From contig NZ_PTPZ01000010.1 in the NCBI RefSeq assembly GCF_002943105.1, forward strand, positions 1-64,000: a stretch of 64,000 nt of DNA. The letters run 5' to 3'. The position numbers and the translations under genes are program-made. Every line of letters starts with the position of its first letter. Position 1 is the stretch's first letter. This document shows positions 46,619 through 56,017 of the stretch, in pieces. The notes below the pieces were generated by a model. It had not been told where the DNA came from. It did no database searches and saw only the letters and a list, made by a program, of their open reading frames with translations. Source of the DNA: Cloacibacterium normanense. Its GTDB lineage: Bacteria; Bacteroidota; Bacteroidia; Flavobacteriales; Weeksellaceae.

Positions 46619-47893
46619 TTAATTAAAAAAGGACTTTAGATCTTCGAAAAAGGAAACGGGATTATCAATAAATGATACCACAATTGGATTTCCTATATAA
46701 AACCAAATACTTGTATGAAGTAAAGAAAATCTGATTTTAACAAAAATTACGAAAAGAATCATTAATTTCAATGGTAATCTTATAAAAATTGCTTTTGGAA
46801 TCACTTCAAGATTCAAAACTAAAATTGATGCAAGTAAAATAAAATCTGAAGCGAAAAGAAATCTATTAAAATTATAAGTTGCTGCCAAAATATTACTAAT
46901 TGATGACAACATTACTGAAAAATAGAAAAATACAATTCTATAATCCAACGATTTAATTTTTTCTTCATACAATTTAATAAATGAAAATAATGTTAAAAAA
47001 ATCATTATGTATTTTTGAAAAATTCCATGAAATTTAATATGGAATGAACTAATACTGTTTTGCAACTTAATATTATCAATATATTCTACGTTTGTATAGC
47101 TCTCAAATCTATCTTCAAATTTTAACGGAATAGCACTTTTAAAAAGTTCATTCAAGGCTGAAATATCTAATTCTACAAAGAAAATACTTAAAATATAAAT
47201 GATAAGAAAAAAAAGCTTGTTTTTTGGCAAAAACTTATATAATATGAAAAAGAAAACAAATAATATTAATGAAAAATGTATTAAAATTGGAAAAGGAAGG
47301 AAAAATAAGGCTCTTTTATTTTGTTCTAGGAAATATTTTAAAATGATAAAACTAAAAACATGAGCTGCTGTCCAGAATCTTGCTCCGTTAATTTGCCATA
47401 TTGGATTTATTAAAAAGAGTAAAAAAATTAATAAACTAACAATTAAAGTCTTATTAAAATATTCTTCACCAATATTTTTTAAAATCATTTCAAGGTTTTT
47501 AAGCCAAAAAAAAGAAAAAATAACTCCAAAAAAAAGAAACAAAATTTTGGTGTCGTTGGTAAAGATTGAAACGAAATAAGTAACTACAAATTGATAAATA
47601 TCTGCTTCCCCTTCTTCAGCACTAAAAGCACTTAAAATTGAACTTACGAAATCTACTGGATAGTCATGAAGAATATGAAGATATGCTTTATATCTTTGAG
47701 CATCTTCACCTTCAGCCGCATCACTTATATCCTGAGTTGCAAACTGATAAGAAAAGAAAATTGAAACTAGAAAAAACGGGAAAAAAAAGTTCTTCCGATT
47801 GAAATTCCTGATACTAGTAAATAGTAAAAGAAAAGGATTTATTAAGAAAAGGAAAAGCTGTGTTTTTTTTATTTTACTAACTGCACTAATCAT
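46619..47893 (-). CDS. EpsG-like Wzy polysaccharide polymerase
   Basis: A 424-residue membrane protein with about 10-12 hydrophobic segments. The motif FATQDISDAAEGEDAQRYKAYLHILHDYPVDF (about 51-82) recalls the D..RY region of EpsG-family proteins, and WQINGARFWTAAHVF (about 166-180) matches another family block. It should polymerise the locus B repeat units, as no other polymerase candidate lies in this locus. Sequence conservation in this class is low, so the call leans on topology and position. Confidence 0.72.
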   Translation of the reverse strand: MISAVSKIKKTQLFLFLINPFLLLFTSIRNFNRKNFFFPFFLVSIFFSYQFATQDISDAAEGEDAQRYKAYLHILHDYPVDFVSSILSAFSAEEGEADIYQFVVTYFVSIFTNDTKILFLFFGVIFSFFWLKNLEMILKNIGEEYFNKTLIVSLLIFLLFLINPIWQINGARFWTAAHVFSFIILKYFLEQNKRALFFLPFPILIHFSLILFVFFFILYKFLPKNKLFFLIIYILSIFFVELDISALNELFKSAIPLKFEDRFESYTNVEYIDNIKLQNSISSFHIKFHGIFQKYIMIFLTLFSFIKLYEEKIKSLDYRIVFFYFSVMLSSISNILAATYNFNRFLFASDFILLASILVLNLEVIPKAIFIRLPLKLMILFVIFVKIRFSLLHTSIWFYIGNPIVVSFIDNPVSFFEDLKSFFN

Positions 47894-48744
47894 TTAATGT
47901 GGTATGAATATGAAATTGATTTTTTGATAAAATCTTGTAATTCTTTCATTTGAATATCAAAGTTAGGTACTTCAAAATCAAATTTATTGGATTTCTTAAG
48001 CGACTTATCAACTGTATAATTTTCAAATGGCACAATCCTTGTCGGGTTTACCTTATATTGATTAAAAAGGCTTAACAAATCAAACTTGCTTATTTTGCTC
48101 CCGTTAGTTACTTGAAAAACCCCGTTCAGTTCATATTTAATAGCTTTCTCGATGGCTTTTGCTAATTCTAATGTGGTAACTCCCCCCCAAAAAGCATGTG
48201 TATAACCTTTTACCTCTCCCTCTTGCTTCATGAACCAATGAAACAATCCTGTTCCGTCTTTCAGTTCAGGCCCTATAATTGAAGTACGTAAAGTGCAATG
48301 GAAAGCATCTAAAATTTCGCCTAGTGCTTTGCTTCTTCCATACACATCATCTGAATCACGGAAATCATCCTCACCATATGCGCCTTTTATACCTGAGAAA
48401 ACACAATCAGTACTTATATGAATTAATTTCGCTCCGCAAATATTTGATAAATCCCTCAAAACATATGGAAATAACGCATTCAAATATATTGCACTCGCTG
48501 GGTTATTTTGAGATTCCTGCACTAAGGCTCCCACACAATTAATGACAACATCTGGCTTCGTTTGTTCAAATAATTTTTTTACAGCATTCTGATCTTTCAC
48601 ATTACAAACGATACTTTTATCATTAAGAGGGTTACGATATACAGAATTAAACAATTCATAATTTTCTAAACCCTCAAAATACTTGTGCACCATGTGTCCC
48701 AACATTCCTGTTGCACCTATAATTAATATTCTTTTCTTTTCCAT
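47890..48744 (-). CDS. RmlD-like UDP-4-keto-6-deoxy-L-HexNAc reductase (FnlB/WbvR-like), copy 2
   Basis: A 284-residue SDR with GATGMLGHMVHKYF (about 9-22), HISTDCVFSGIKG and YGRSK (about 135-139). It shares long identical blocks with the locus A protein at 4524-5384 (TSIIGPEL, GLFHWFM, GYTHAFWGGVTTLELAKA). It ends after the SDR domain, with no fused cupin. It shares one base with the FnlC-like gene and overlaps the polymerase gene by 4 bp. It is expected to reduce the FnlA product. Confidence 0.8.
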   Translation of the reverse strand: MEKKRILIIGATGMLGHMVHKYFEGLENYELFNSVYRNPLNDKSIVCNVKDQNAVKKLFEQTKPDVVINCVGALVQESQNNPASAIYLNALFPYVLRDLSNICGAKLIHISTDCVFSGIKGAYGEDDFRDSDDVYGRSKALGEILDAFHCTLRTSIIGPELKDGTGLFHWFMKQEGEVKGYTHAFWGGVTTLELAKAIEKAIKYELNGVFQVTNGSKISKFDLLSLFNQYKVNPTRIVPFENYTVDKSLKKSNKFDFEVPNFDIQMKELQDFIKKSISYSYHIK

Positions 48745-49871
48745 TATAAATCGTTTTTACGCCATACAGTTCTATTGATATAGCCTGTATATGACAAGAT
48801 AATTTTGATGGCCTTTTTTGAAACACTTTCTGTTGCATAATCTTCAACGATTTCAAATGGCAAACTGTCTTGAAAATGATTTCGTGTAACTTCTATTGCT
48901 CTGATAACGTTTTCAGGATCCAAACCTGTCATGATCACGGTTCCTTCGTCCATGGCCTCCGGGCGTTCGTGAGCTTGTCGTATCGTAACCGCTGGAATTT
49001 TCAATAATGAAGCTTCCTCTGAAATAGTGCCGCTGTCGGACACTACACAAAAAGCCTCTTTTTGTAATTTGATGTATTCAAAAAAACCAAAAGGCTTCAT
49101 AAAACGAATCTGTGGGTTTTGATTTACAAAACCAGTCGCTTCTAACTTTTTTCGTGTTCTGGGATGGGTTGAAACAATGATAGTTTTATTAAAATGCTTT
49201 TGCAAAGCCTCTAAAGTATCGAGTAAGGCATTGAAATTTTGTGGCGAATCGATGTTTTCCTCTCTATGGGTACTTACTATTACATAGCTTTTCTTTTCTA
49301 AATTTTCATTTTCGAGGACCCTGCTATTTTCTATGGATTCTTTGTGCTCGTTGAGCACTTCTAGCATGCTAGATCCTGTTTTGATAATGGTCTCAGGCTT
49401 AATGCCTTCCATAATTAAATAACGGCGGGCATGTTCTGAAAGCACCATGTTGATATCGCTTAAGTGATCAACAATTTTACGATTGACCTCTTCAGGTACA
49501 CGTTGATCAAAACAGCGATTGCCCGCTTCCATGTGAAAAATGGGGATACGTCTTTTTTTGGCCGCTATTACTCCAATACAACTATTGGTGTCGCCATAAA
49601 CCAAAAAAGCATCTGGTTGAATTTGATCCAGAAGTGCATCCGTTTTTACAATCACATTTGCAATAGTTTCTGCTGGATTGTTTCCAGCAGCATTTAAGAA
49701 ATAATCTGGCTTACGAATACCCAGTTGCTCAAAAAAAACTTCATTGAGTTCGTAATCAAAATTTTGACCTGTATGTACTAAAATGTGTTCAACAGAACGA
49801 TCCAATTCTTTAAGTGTACAACTAAGTTTGATTAATTCAGGGCGTGTGCCCACAAGGGTAAATACTTTCAT
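48744..49871 (-). CDS. UDP-HexNAc 2-epimerase, FnlC/WbjD-like, copy 2
   Basis: A 375-residue enzyme with GTRPELIKLS, HTGQNFDYELNEVFFEQL, VYGDTNSCIG, MEAGNRCFDQRVPEEVNRK and VSDSGTISEEASL. It follows the locus A copy (5384-6505) block for block, including the MEAGNRCFD variant of this branch. Its DNA is visibly richer in G and C than the neighbouring genes, hinting at a separate origin for this segment. It acts with the reductase next to it. Confidence 0.86.
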   Translation of the reverse strand: MKVFTLVGTRPELIKLSCTLKELDRSVEHILVHTGQNFDYELNEVFFEQLGIRKPDYFLNAAGNNPAETIANVIVKTDALLDQIQPDAFLVYGDTNSCIGVIAAKKRRIPIFHMEAGNRCFDQRVPEEVNRKIVDHLSDINMVLSEHARRYLIMEGIKPETIIKTGSSMLEVLNEHKESIENSRVLENENLEKKSYVIVSTHREENIDSPQNFNALLDTLEALQKHFNKTIIVSTHPRTRKKLEATGFVNQNPQIRFMKPFGFFEYIKLQKEAFCVVSDSGTISEEASLLKIPAVTIRQAHERPEAMDEGTVIMTGLDPENVIRAIEVTRNHFQDSLPFEIVEDYATESVSKKAIKIILSYTGYINRTVWRKNDL

Positions 49872-50725
49872 AAATTTTTAAAATAAACAGGTAAATCCTC
49901 CGACAAAAGAGAATATTTTGTTGAAACAAATAAATTAGTGTTTTTTAATATTGAATTTTTATAACAATAAATCAATTCCTTAATTCCAATTCCATTTGAC
50001 CCAATTGCAGTTTCATGTTTTTTATCAAAATTTATATTAGAAATGTTTTTAGAATTCATCCAAAAGTGATCGCCATGAAGGTCAATACCACAGAGTATAA
50101 TATTTTTATAACCTAGTTTATATACTAAATATAGAATCCATGAGAGAGAAGAGCCTCTACTAGGAAAATAATAATTTGAAGTAGATAATCCATTTTCTAC
50201 ATATCTATTTTGAAATTCGGCAATACTTTCTACCGATGTACCTGGAAGCTCGTCTATTCTATGCCACATAAATAAATTTCTAGAGTCTAAATAATTTACA
50301 AACTCTTTCAATTTTTTTGTAGAAGGTTCATAAGGTCTGAGCAAAAAAATTGAATGTTCAAAAATTTTATTTTTTATTATGTAACTTGCGTTTCGCTCCC
50401 ATCTTGTCAAATGATCTTCAAGATTTTGTCTTTCTAGCTCAAAGGAATAAAAAGTTGGTGCAAAACCTTTTAAACAAAAGTCATTGATTCCTATTGAATT
50501 AGCTTTACGTATTTCATCCCACTCAACTTTTGTAAAATTATTAATGGACTGTCCCGTTCCGAGAATAAAAATAGTATCTGAACTTTTTATTTTTTTCAGT
50601 TTTTGTAAACTAAGTTTACTTCCACCATATTTTTTAATTAATAATTCAATTCTATTTTGCTTATTTAAACTACAAACTAAAGGGTATACATTTAGCCAAT
50701 AATATCTTTTTATAATTTCAATCAT
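49868..50725 (-). CDS. DUF115/MptE-like protein, possible sugar-acid transferase
   Basis: A 285-residue cytoplasmic protein I do not recognise with certainty. The block DTIFILGTGQSINNF (about 50-64), then SIGINDFCLKGFAPTFYSFE, and later GSSLSWILYLVYKLGYKNIILCGIDL (about 191-216) resemble the GxGPSL...D core of DUF115/Maf-type proteins. Maf-family proteins transfer CMP-activated nonulosonic acids. Overlaps of 4 bp link it to the HAD gene and the FnlC-like gene, and a KdsB-like gene is close by. A transferase role is inferred, not shown. Confidence 0.5.
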   Translation of the reverse strand: MIEIIKRYYWLNVYPLVCSLNKQNRIELLIKKYGGSKLSLQKLKKIKSSDTIFILGTGQSINNFTKVEWDEIRKANSIGINDFCLKGFAPTFYSFELERQNLEDHLTRWERNASYIIKNKIFEHSIFLLRPYEPSTKKLKEFVNYLDSRNLFMWHRIDELPGTSVESIAEFQNRYVENGLSTSNYYFPSRGSSLSWILYLVYKLGYKNIILCGIDLHGDHFWMNSKNISNINFDKKHETAIGSNGIGIKELIYCYKNSILKNTNLFVSTKYSLLSEDLPVYFKNL

Positions 50726-51309
50726 ATTAAAAAATTATTTATTACATAGTCTGAAAAAGGGGTGAAATATATTTTATTATGTAGTGCAGCTTCCCAGTCA
50801 TTAATGCTATCTCCTATTAAAATGCATTCTTTTCTATTGTAATCATGCATTTGGATTAACTCTTGAACCCATATCTTTTTAGGTTTTGGGGATCCATGTA
50901 TAGAGGCAAAAAAGTGGTCTATGTCCAATGACTTGCATAAAAAACGTAGTTCGTCTTGATCAGAACCAGAAGTGATGTGCATTATATACTTCCCTTGATT
51001 TTCTTTAACAAAACGCAAGGACTTCTCAATCAATAGTTTTGGATTGACTAATAATTCTTTCATAATTACTGAAAATCGCTCTGCCCAAATTAAAATTTCT
51101 TCCTCCGAAACTGTTTCTTTTCTTATTTCTTCAAAGAAATATCTAAATTTCACATATCGTGATAAACCGCCATTTGTTTGGTGAAATATCATCAGCTTTG
51201 CTACTTGATCTTGCGGAAAATCTGCTAAAACTCTTTGAAACCCAATATCTCGAACACTATTAGAATTCATGAGTACTCCATCAAAATCCCAAAAAATAAC
51301 TTTAATCAT
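50722..51309 (-). CDS. HAD-superfamily phosphatase
   Basis: A 195-residue HAD hydrolase with motif I FWDFDGVLMNS (about 6-16), motif II HITSGS, a Lys in SPKPKKIWV and motif III/IV ILIGDSINDWEAA (about 166-178). A four-helix cap of the beta-phosphoglucomutase kind lies between I and II. Next to a KdsB-like cytidylyltransferase (8-bp overlap), a role like KdsC, removing phosphate from a phosphorylated keto-acid sugar before activation, is plausible. Confidence 0.8.
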   Translation of the reverse strand: MIKVIFWDFDGVLMNSNSVRDIGFQRVLADFPQDQVAKLMIFHQTNGGLSRYVKFRYFFEEIRKETVSEEEILIWAERFSVIMKELLVNPKLLIEKSLRFVKENQGKYIMHITSGSDQDELRFLCKSLDIDHFFASIHGSPKPKKIWVQELIQMHDYNRKECILIGDSINDWEAALHNKIYFTPFSDYVINNFLI

Positions 51310-52036
51310 TAGATTGTGATAAATGAATTATAACTTTCTCAATGTCTTCTGGAACATCCACTGCTATTGAGTCTTTTGACAATTTCAACATTCTAACTTC
51401 ATAACCTAATTCTAAAAATCTTAAAATTTCAATATCTTCAATATTTTCTAAAAAGGTTTTTGAATTACATTTATAGAAGTCAATCAAAGCTTTTTTTGGA
51501 AATGCATAAACACAAACTTGTTTAAAAGCTTTTGTAAATTCCCCATTTTTATTACCAGGAATAGCCGATCTACTCATGTAGAGCAATCGTCCATCAGGCC
51601 TAAAAACAACTTTAGGGATAGTCAAACTCCTAAAATCCTCCTCTAAGTCAATTTCTGCATAACCATTTAATATTTCGCCATCAGAATTTTCAACTTGTTC
51701 TATTATTATTTCTATATTGTTTGGATTCATCAGGGGCTCATCTCCTTGCACATTGATATAGTAATCAAAATTCGTCATTTCTGCAAACTCGGCAACCCTA
51801 TCAGTACCTGTTAAACAATTTTTTGATGTTAATACCACTTGTATTCCTCTTTCTTTACAATGATTTATAATAATTTCATCGTCAGTCAAAACATATACTT
51901 TATTGGGATCAATAGCTTGAATCACTTGATTGTACGTTCTTTCAATTAGTGATTTGCCTAAAATATCCACTAATGGTTTATTTGGTAATCTCGTAGAGGC
52001 CAAACGGGCAGGAATTACAACAGCGTAAGATTTCAT
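51302..52036 (-). CDS. KdsB-like CMP-keto-deoxy sugar cytidylyltransferase
   Basis: A 244-residue nucleotidyltransferase with VVIPARLASTRLPNKPL (about 6-22), the KdsB signature TGTDRVAEFA (about 86-95), INVQGDEPLMNP (about 104-115) and VDVPEDIEKV near the end. KdsB makes CMP-Kdo. A second, clustered copy next to an aldolase and a phosphatase suggests activation of Kdo or another ulosonic acid for the polymer rather than for lipid A core. The housekeeping kdsB would be elsewhere. Confidence 0.82.
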   Translation of the reverse strand: MKSYAVVIPARLASTRLPNKPLVDILGKSLIERTYNQVIQAIDPNKVYVLTDDEIIINHCKERGIQVVLTSKNCLTGTDRVAEFAEMTNFDYYINVQGDEPLMNPNNIEIIIEQVENSDGEILNGYAEIDLEEDFRSLTIPKVVFRPDGRLLYMSRSAIPGNKNGEFTKAFKQVCVYAFPKKALIDFYKCNSKTFLENIEDIEILRFLELGYEVRMLKLSKDSIAVDVPEDIEKVIIHLSQSND

Positions 52037-52157
52037 TTTAAGATTATATATTGGAAATTATTATGAACTATCTTTTTTTTACCATTAATTGAATTCAATA
52101 CGAAACATCTTAAACTCGAAATTATAATTATGTTAAGTATTTATACCATTGGGATTA

Positions 52158-53696
52158 CTACAAAAAGGCATAAATAGATTTTGAATCTATATTGTACGAA
52201 GTTTCATTTAAACTGATGATTTTTTTGTTTGATTTTTCTGAAAACTTCTCAAATAAGTAACTATTCTCAGCAAATAATTCTTGTGCTTTTTCGTTCATCA
52301 AGCCTTTAGAATATCCATCAAAACCAACAGTATATATAGTAACTGCCTCTAATTTTAAAGCTATCTCTAATGCTATAGCAGTATGTGAATCTTGAAATTT
52401 ATCAGAGAAAGAGTTTGTTGCAAGTTCATAACTCATCTTCTTTAATGGATTTGGTATATATGTTCCCATCTTTCTGGGTGAGGGTGGTAAGATACATATT
52501 GAATTTAATGGAAGGTCACCACTAAAAACATCCTCCATTCTATGCCCCTCATTACCAACTAAGCAAAAAAACTGTTTGTTTTGAACACTTTTAAAAATCA
52601 AAGCATTTTTTGAACTTGCATGAATGATTGCAACTTTTTTATTGGTATTGAGATAATTTACAATGGCATCTTTACAATCAACAACACTTGGGCCACCACC
52701 AACAATAATGACTTCATCAAATATACTTTCATCATTCCAAATGAGCATATTTTCATTATCAGCCACTCCCTTTGCTTGATTCTGCAACGCTCTGATGATT
52801 GAATTAAAAGAGTAGTACCTTTTACCTACCCAATCCATTACATCTTTTTGCGGGAGTGAGTGTGCACCTGAAACCATGTACGGTAAGTTGGTTCCCCATT
52901 CATAAGATTTTTGAAGCTCTGCAAAACCGTCCACTATTTTGGAAAGTGGATTAAAATCTACCTCTAATTTGCCTTGTGCATTTAAGGCTGTTAGGAGTAA
53001 TTCCGTTTTTACATTTCCTGCGCCTCTTCCCATTCCTGTAATCGTTGCGTCTACAATTTCACAACCTTCTTCGATAGCGGTTAATGTATTTATTAATGCT
53101 AATTCCATATTGTTATGTCCATGGAAACCAAGTGGCACCTCTGGGATATAACTTTTTACTAACTGTATCGTCTCTTTTACATCTTGAGGATACACTCCGC
53201 CATAAGAATCGACCATATAAAAGTAATCTGCTACGCCTTTAACTTTTGGTAACAACTCCAAAAAAGCTTTCTGTCCCTTCCATTTAGACATGTACATCAC
53301 ATTGAAACCAACTTCAAATCCCATATTTTTAACCGCTTCTGCCAAAGCAATTGCTCTACCAAATTGATTTGGGTCAATTGCCAAACGCACCATGTCGATC
53401 AAGCCTTTGCAAGGCCCTAACAATGAATCAACATGCTCTGGACGTATATCTTTTTCATTGAGAATAATGACGAGTTTTTTATTGGTTTGTTCTTTTAATC
53501 TTTCCATAACATATAGAGGCAGATAGAAATATTCACCCAAATAACCCTCAAGTGGAACAGAACGATAGCCCACTTCTAAGTAATCAACTGGTAAATTATT
53601 GCACGCATGTATGTAAGTATCCACTAGTTTTCTATCGAAATCCCAGTTTGTGTAATAGCCACCATCTCGTAAGGTGCAGTCTAATATTTTTATCAT
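52158..53696 (-). CDS. DRE-TIM (HMGL-like) aldolase fused to a DUF115-like domain
   Basis: A 512-residue two-part protein. Residues 1-280 form a DRE-TIM metallolyase barrel: ILDCTLRDGGYYTNWDF (about 3-19, catalytic DCTLRDGG), YFYMVDSYGGVYP and GFHGHNNMELA (metal-binding HGHNN). They resemble 4-hydroxy-2-oxovalerate aldolases. Residues 310-512 are a second domain with VIIVGGGPSVVDCKDA (about 329-344) and TIYTVGFDGYSKG, like DUF115/MptE proteins. It may form a keto-acid sugar by aldol condensation, then help its transfer. It is isolated by 121 bp from the KdsB-like gene. The fusion is unusual, and the function is inferred. Confidence 0.68.
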   Translation of the reverse strand: MIKILDCTLRDGGYYTNWDFDRKLVDTYIHACNNLPVDYLEVGYRSVPLEGYLGEYFYLPLYVMERLKEQTNKKLVIILNEKDIRPEHVDSLLGPCKGLIDMVRLAIDPNQFGRAIALAEAVKNMGFEVGFNVMYMSKWKGQKAFLELLPKVKGVADYFYMVDSYGGVYPQDVKETIQLVKSYIPEVPLGFHGHNNMELALINTLTAIEEGCEIVDATITGMGRGAGNVKTELLLTALNAQGKLEVDFNPLSKIVDGFAELQKSYEWGTNLPYMVSGAHSLPQKDVMDWVGKRYYSFNSIIRALQNQAKGVADNENMLIWNDESIFDEVIIVGGGPSVVDCKDAIVNYLNTNKKVAIIHASSKNALIFKSVQNKQFFCLVGNEGHRMEDVFSGDLPLNSICILPPSPRKMGTYIPNPLKKMSYELATNSFSDKFQDSHTAIALEIALKLEAVTIYTVGFDGYSKGLMNEKAQELFAENSYLFEKFSEKSNKKIISLNETSYNIDSKSIYAFL

Positions 53697-53735
53697 AAGA
53701 TTTTTTTTAAATTATTAATGAAAATGCTATCATAA

Positions 53736-55007
53736 TTAATTAAGTAACCATGGCATTTTATATATTCTGTTACTGTAAAAAAAAACGATGCAAAATAATA
53801 CAAAAGAAGCAAAAACCATTGAAAATCCAACACCATGCAAACTATAGTTCTTTACTAAAATCAAAGCAAGTACACCTTGAAGTAAGGTTATAGAAAATGT
53901 TATTAATCCCAAAAATTTAGTTTTCTTTTTAAAGAAAATAAAATTCACAGCTATCTGATAAAGAACATTAAACACATTGAATATTAAAAAATAAGGCAAG
54001 TATAAAAGTGATTCCATGTAGTTTTTAAAGTAATTCGTTATTATCAAACTTATAACAAAATATCCCAATAAAATTATTATTAAATATACAAAGACATAAA
54101 TATATAATTCTTTAACAATTTTAATTTTATCATTTGAGTCCAAGTTTTCATCTGACAATTTTTTATACAAATATGGTACATAAGCATTATTGAAAGCTGT
54201 ATTTAAAATAAAAAAAATTGATCCAAATGTCGCCCCAATTGAGAAAATTCCATTTGCAGTCAAACCAATGCAGTTTGTAATAATAAGTCTATCAAATCCT
54301 GTTTTTAGCCAAAATGACAATGAATGGGGAAGCATTGGTATTCCGAATCGCAATTGATTATAAAATTCAACTTTATTAAAATTCAATACAAGAATTTTGT
54401 TTGAAATAAAGTAATACAAACTTATAAACCCAAAAAATAAAGCTGGCATAAATATAGAGAGAATTCTACCTTCTAATCCTAATTTAAAAAAATGCAATAA
54501 AATAAAAGTTAATGCTGTTGAAAAAAATACGTTTAACAATACAAATAATGAAAAAAACTTTGGGTTTTCTTTTAATCTCAACAAGGTGGTGAAAAGACTA
54601 AAAATTGATGTTGACAAAACAGTAATAATTGAATAAATTTGATATTTTAGAGGGATAGCTGTTAATTTAAATATTAAATTATAAGAAAAAATAATTACAA
54701 GAACCACAAAACACGAAATAATAAAATTTATTATTAAAGTTGAGGAAATTATATTTTTAAATTCTTCTTCACTTGACTTATAATATGTTGCCGTAATATA
54801 TGTTCCAAGATGTAAACCTACAAAAGCACCAAAAATTTGAATTAATACATTAAAATTAGTTACAAAACCGAAGTCATCAGGCTGTAAATAAGTGATTACT
54901 AATGGAAAAACAAGAAAAGGCAGAGCTTTAGATAATAATTCAGTAATAGTATATAATACAAAGCTGTTAAGTAATAATTTTTTTGTTGAAAACCTCATTA
55001 ATATCAT
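53736..55007 (-). CDS. wzx: Wzx-type polysaccharide flippase (MOP superfamily)
   Basis: A 423-residue protein with about 12 transmembrane helices. The N-terminal pattern is LNSFVLYTITELLSKALPFLVFPLVITYLQPDDFGFV, typical of Wzx flippases. The central segment RFGIPMLPHSLSFWLKTGFDRLIITN (about 218-243) is a family hallmark. It should flip the locus B lipid-linked repeat unit. It overlaps the FnlA-like gene by 4 bp (ATGA), fixing the start at 55007. Confidence 0.88.
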   Translation of the reverse strand: MILMRFSTKKLLLNSFVLYTITELLSKALPFLVFPLVITYLQPDDFGFVTNFNVLIQIFGAFVGLHLGTYITATYYKSSEEEFKNIISSTLIINFIISCFVVLVIIFSYNLIFKLTAIPLKYQIYSIITVLSTSIFSLFTTLLRLKENPKFFSLFVLLNVFFSTALTFILLHFFKLGLEGRILSIFMPALFFGFISLYYFISNKILVLNFNKVEFYNQLRFGIPMLPHSLSFWLKTGFDRLIITNCIGLTANGIFSIGATFGSIFFILNTAFNNAYVPYLYKKLSDENLDSNDKIKIVKELYIYVFVYLIIILLGYFVISLIITNYFKNYMESLLYLPYFLIFNVFNVLYQIAVNFIFFKKKTKFLGLITFSITLLQGVLALILVKNYSLHGVGFSMVFASFVLFCIVFFYSNRIYKMPWLLN

Positions 55008-56005
55008 ACAATTGAAAAATCATTAATACTAAGTAAAAGACTTTTCATCTCTTCAACATCTAATCTTTTTGTGTTGTGAGAATGATACTCATCATAATTG
55101 AATATTTCATTATCACCCTCTGTAAAATACTTTTCATAATTTAAATCCCTGTTGTCAGCTGGTATTCTGTAATAACTTCCTAAATCCTCTGCTTTAGTCA
55201 TATCCTCTTTATTCACTAGAGTTTCATACAACTTTTCTCCATGTCGTGTTCCAATGATTCTAATCTTATTCTTTGCACCCTTGAGTTCTAAAATTGCCTT
55301 AGCTAGTACTTCAATGGTAGCAGCTGGTGACTTTTGAACAAATAAATCACCTTGTTTGCCATGCTCGAATGCATACCACACCAGATCAACAGCATCATCT
55401 AAACTCATCATGAATCTAGTCATGTTTGGATCTGTAATAGTTATTGGTTTTCCTGATTTAATTTGTTCAACGAATAAAGGTATTACAGAACCGCGCGATG
55501 CCATAACATTGCCATAACGAGTTACACATACAATAGTTTTGTTATCATCTAAATTTCTAGATTTAGCTATTGCTACTTTTTCCATCATAGCCTTAGAAAT
55601 CCCCATTGCATTTATAGGATAAGCTGCTTTATCTGTACTCAGCACTACTACACGTTTTACTTCATATTTTTCAGCTGCGTTAAGCACGTTCTCAGTTCCA
55701 ATCACATTGGTTTTAACTGCTTCCATTGGGAAGAACTCACAAGATGGCACTTGCTTTAAAGCTGCTGCATGAAAAATATAATCGACGCCTTTTACCGCAT
55801 TTTCCACGCTCAAAGGATCTCTTACATCGCCAATATAAAATTTCACTTTATCGTTGTTGAGCTCCTTACGCAAATCATCCTGCTTTTTTTCATCACGACT
55901 AAAGATTCGTATTTCTTTAAAATGGTCGGTATGTAGAAACCTGCGTAAAACAGCGCTGCCGAAAGAACCGGTTCCTCCGGTAATTAATAAAATCTTGTCT
56001 TTCAT
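55004..56005 (-). CDS. fnlA: UDP-GlcNAc 4,6-dehydratase/5-epimerase, FnlA/CapE-like, copy 2
   Basis: A 333-residue SDR with TGGTGSFGSAVLRRFLHTDHF, FSRDEKKQDDLR, HAAALKQVPSCEFFPMEAVKTNV and STDKAAYPINAMGISKAMMEK. It is almost the same protein as the locus A copy at 6919-7953, including the C-terminal YEKYF and EYHSHNT blocks. It opens the path to UDP-2,6-dideoxy-L-HexNAc with the enzymes at 48744 and 47890, though here the three genes are split by an inserted five-gene module. It lies 12 bp after the dehydrogenase gene. Confidence 0.88.
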   Translation of the reverse strand: MKDKILLITGGTGSFGSAVLRRFLHTDHFKEIRIFSRDEKKQDDLRKELNNDKVKFYIGDVRDPLSVENAVKGVDYIFHAAALKQVPSCEFFPMEAVKTNVIGTENVLNAAEKYEVKRVVVLSTDKAAYPINAMGISKAMMEKVAIAKSRNLDDNKTIVCVTRYGNVMASRGSVIPLFVEQIKSGKPITITDPNMTRFMMSLDDAVDLVWYAFEHGKQGDLFVQKSPAATIEVLAKAILELKGAKNKIRIIGTRHGEKLYETLVNKEDMTKAEDLGSYYRIPADNRDLNYEKYFTEGDNEIFNYDEYHSHNTKRLDVEEMKSLLLSINDFSIV

Positions 56006-56017
56006 AAATTTTTTTGT

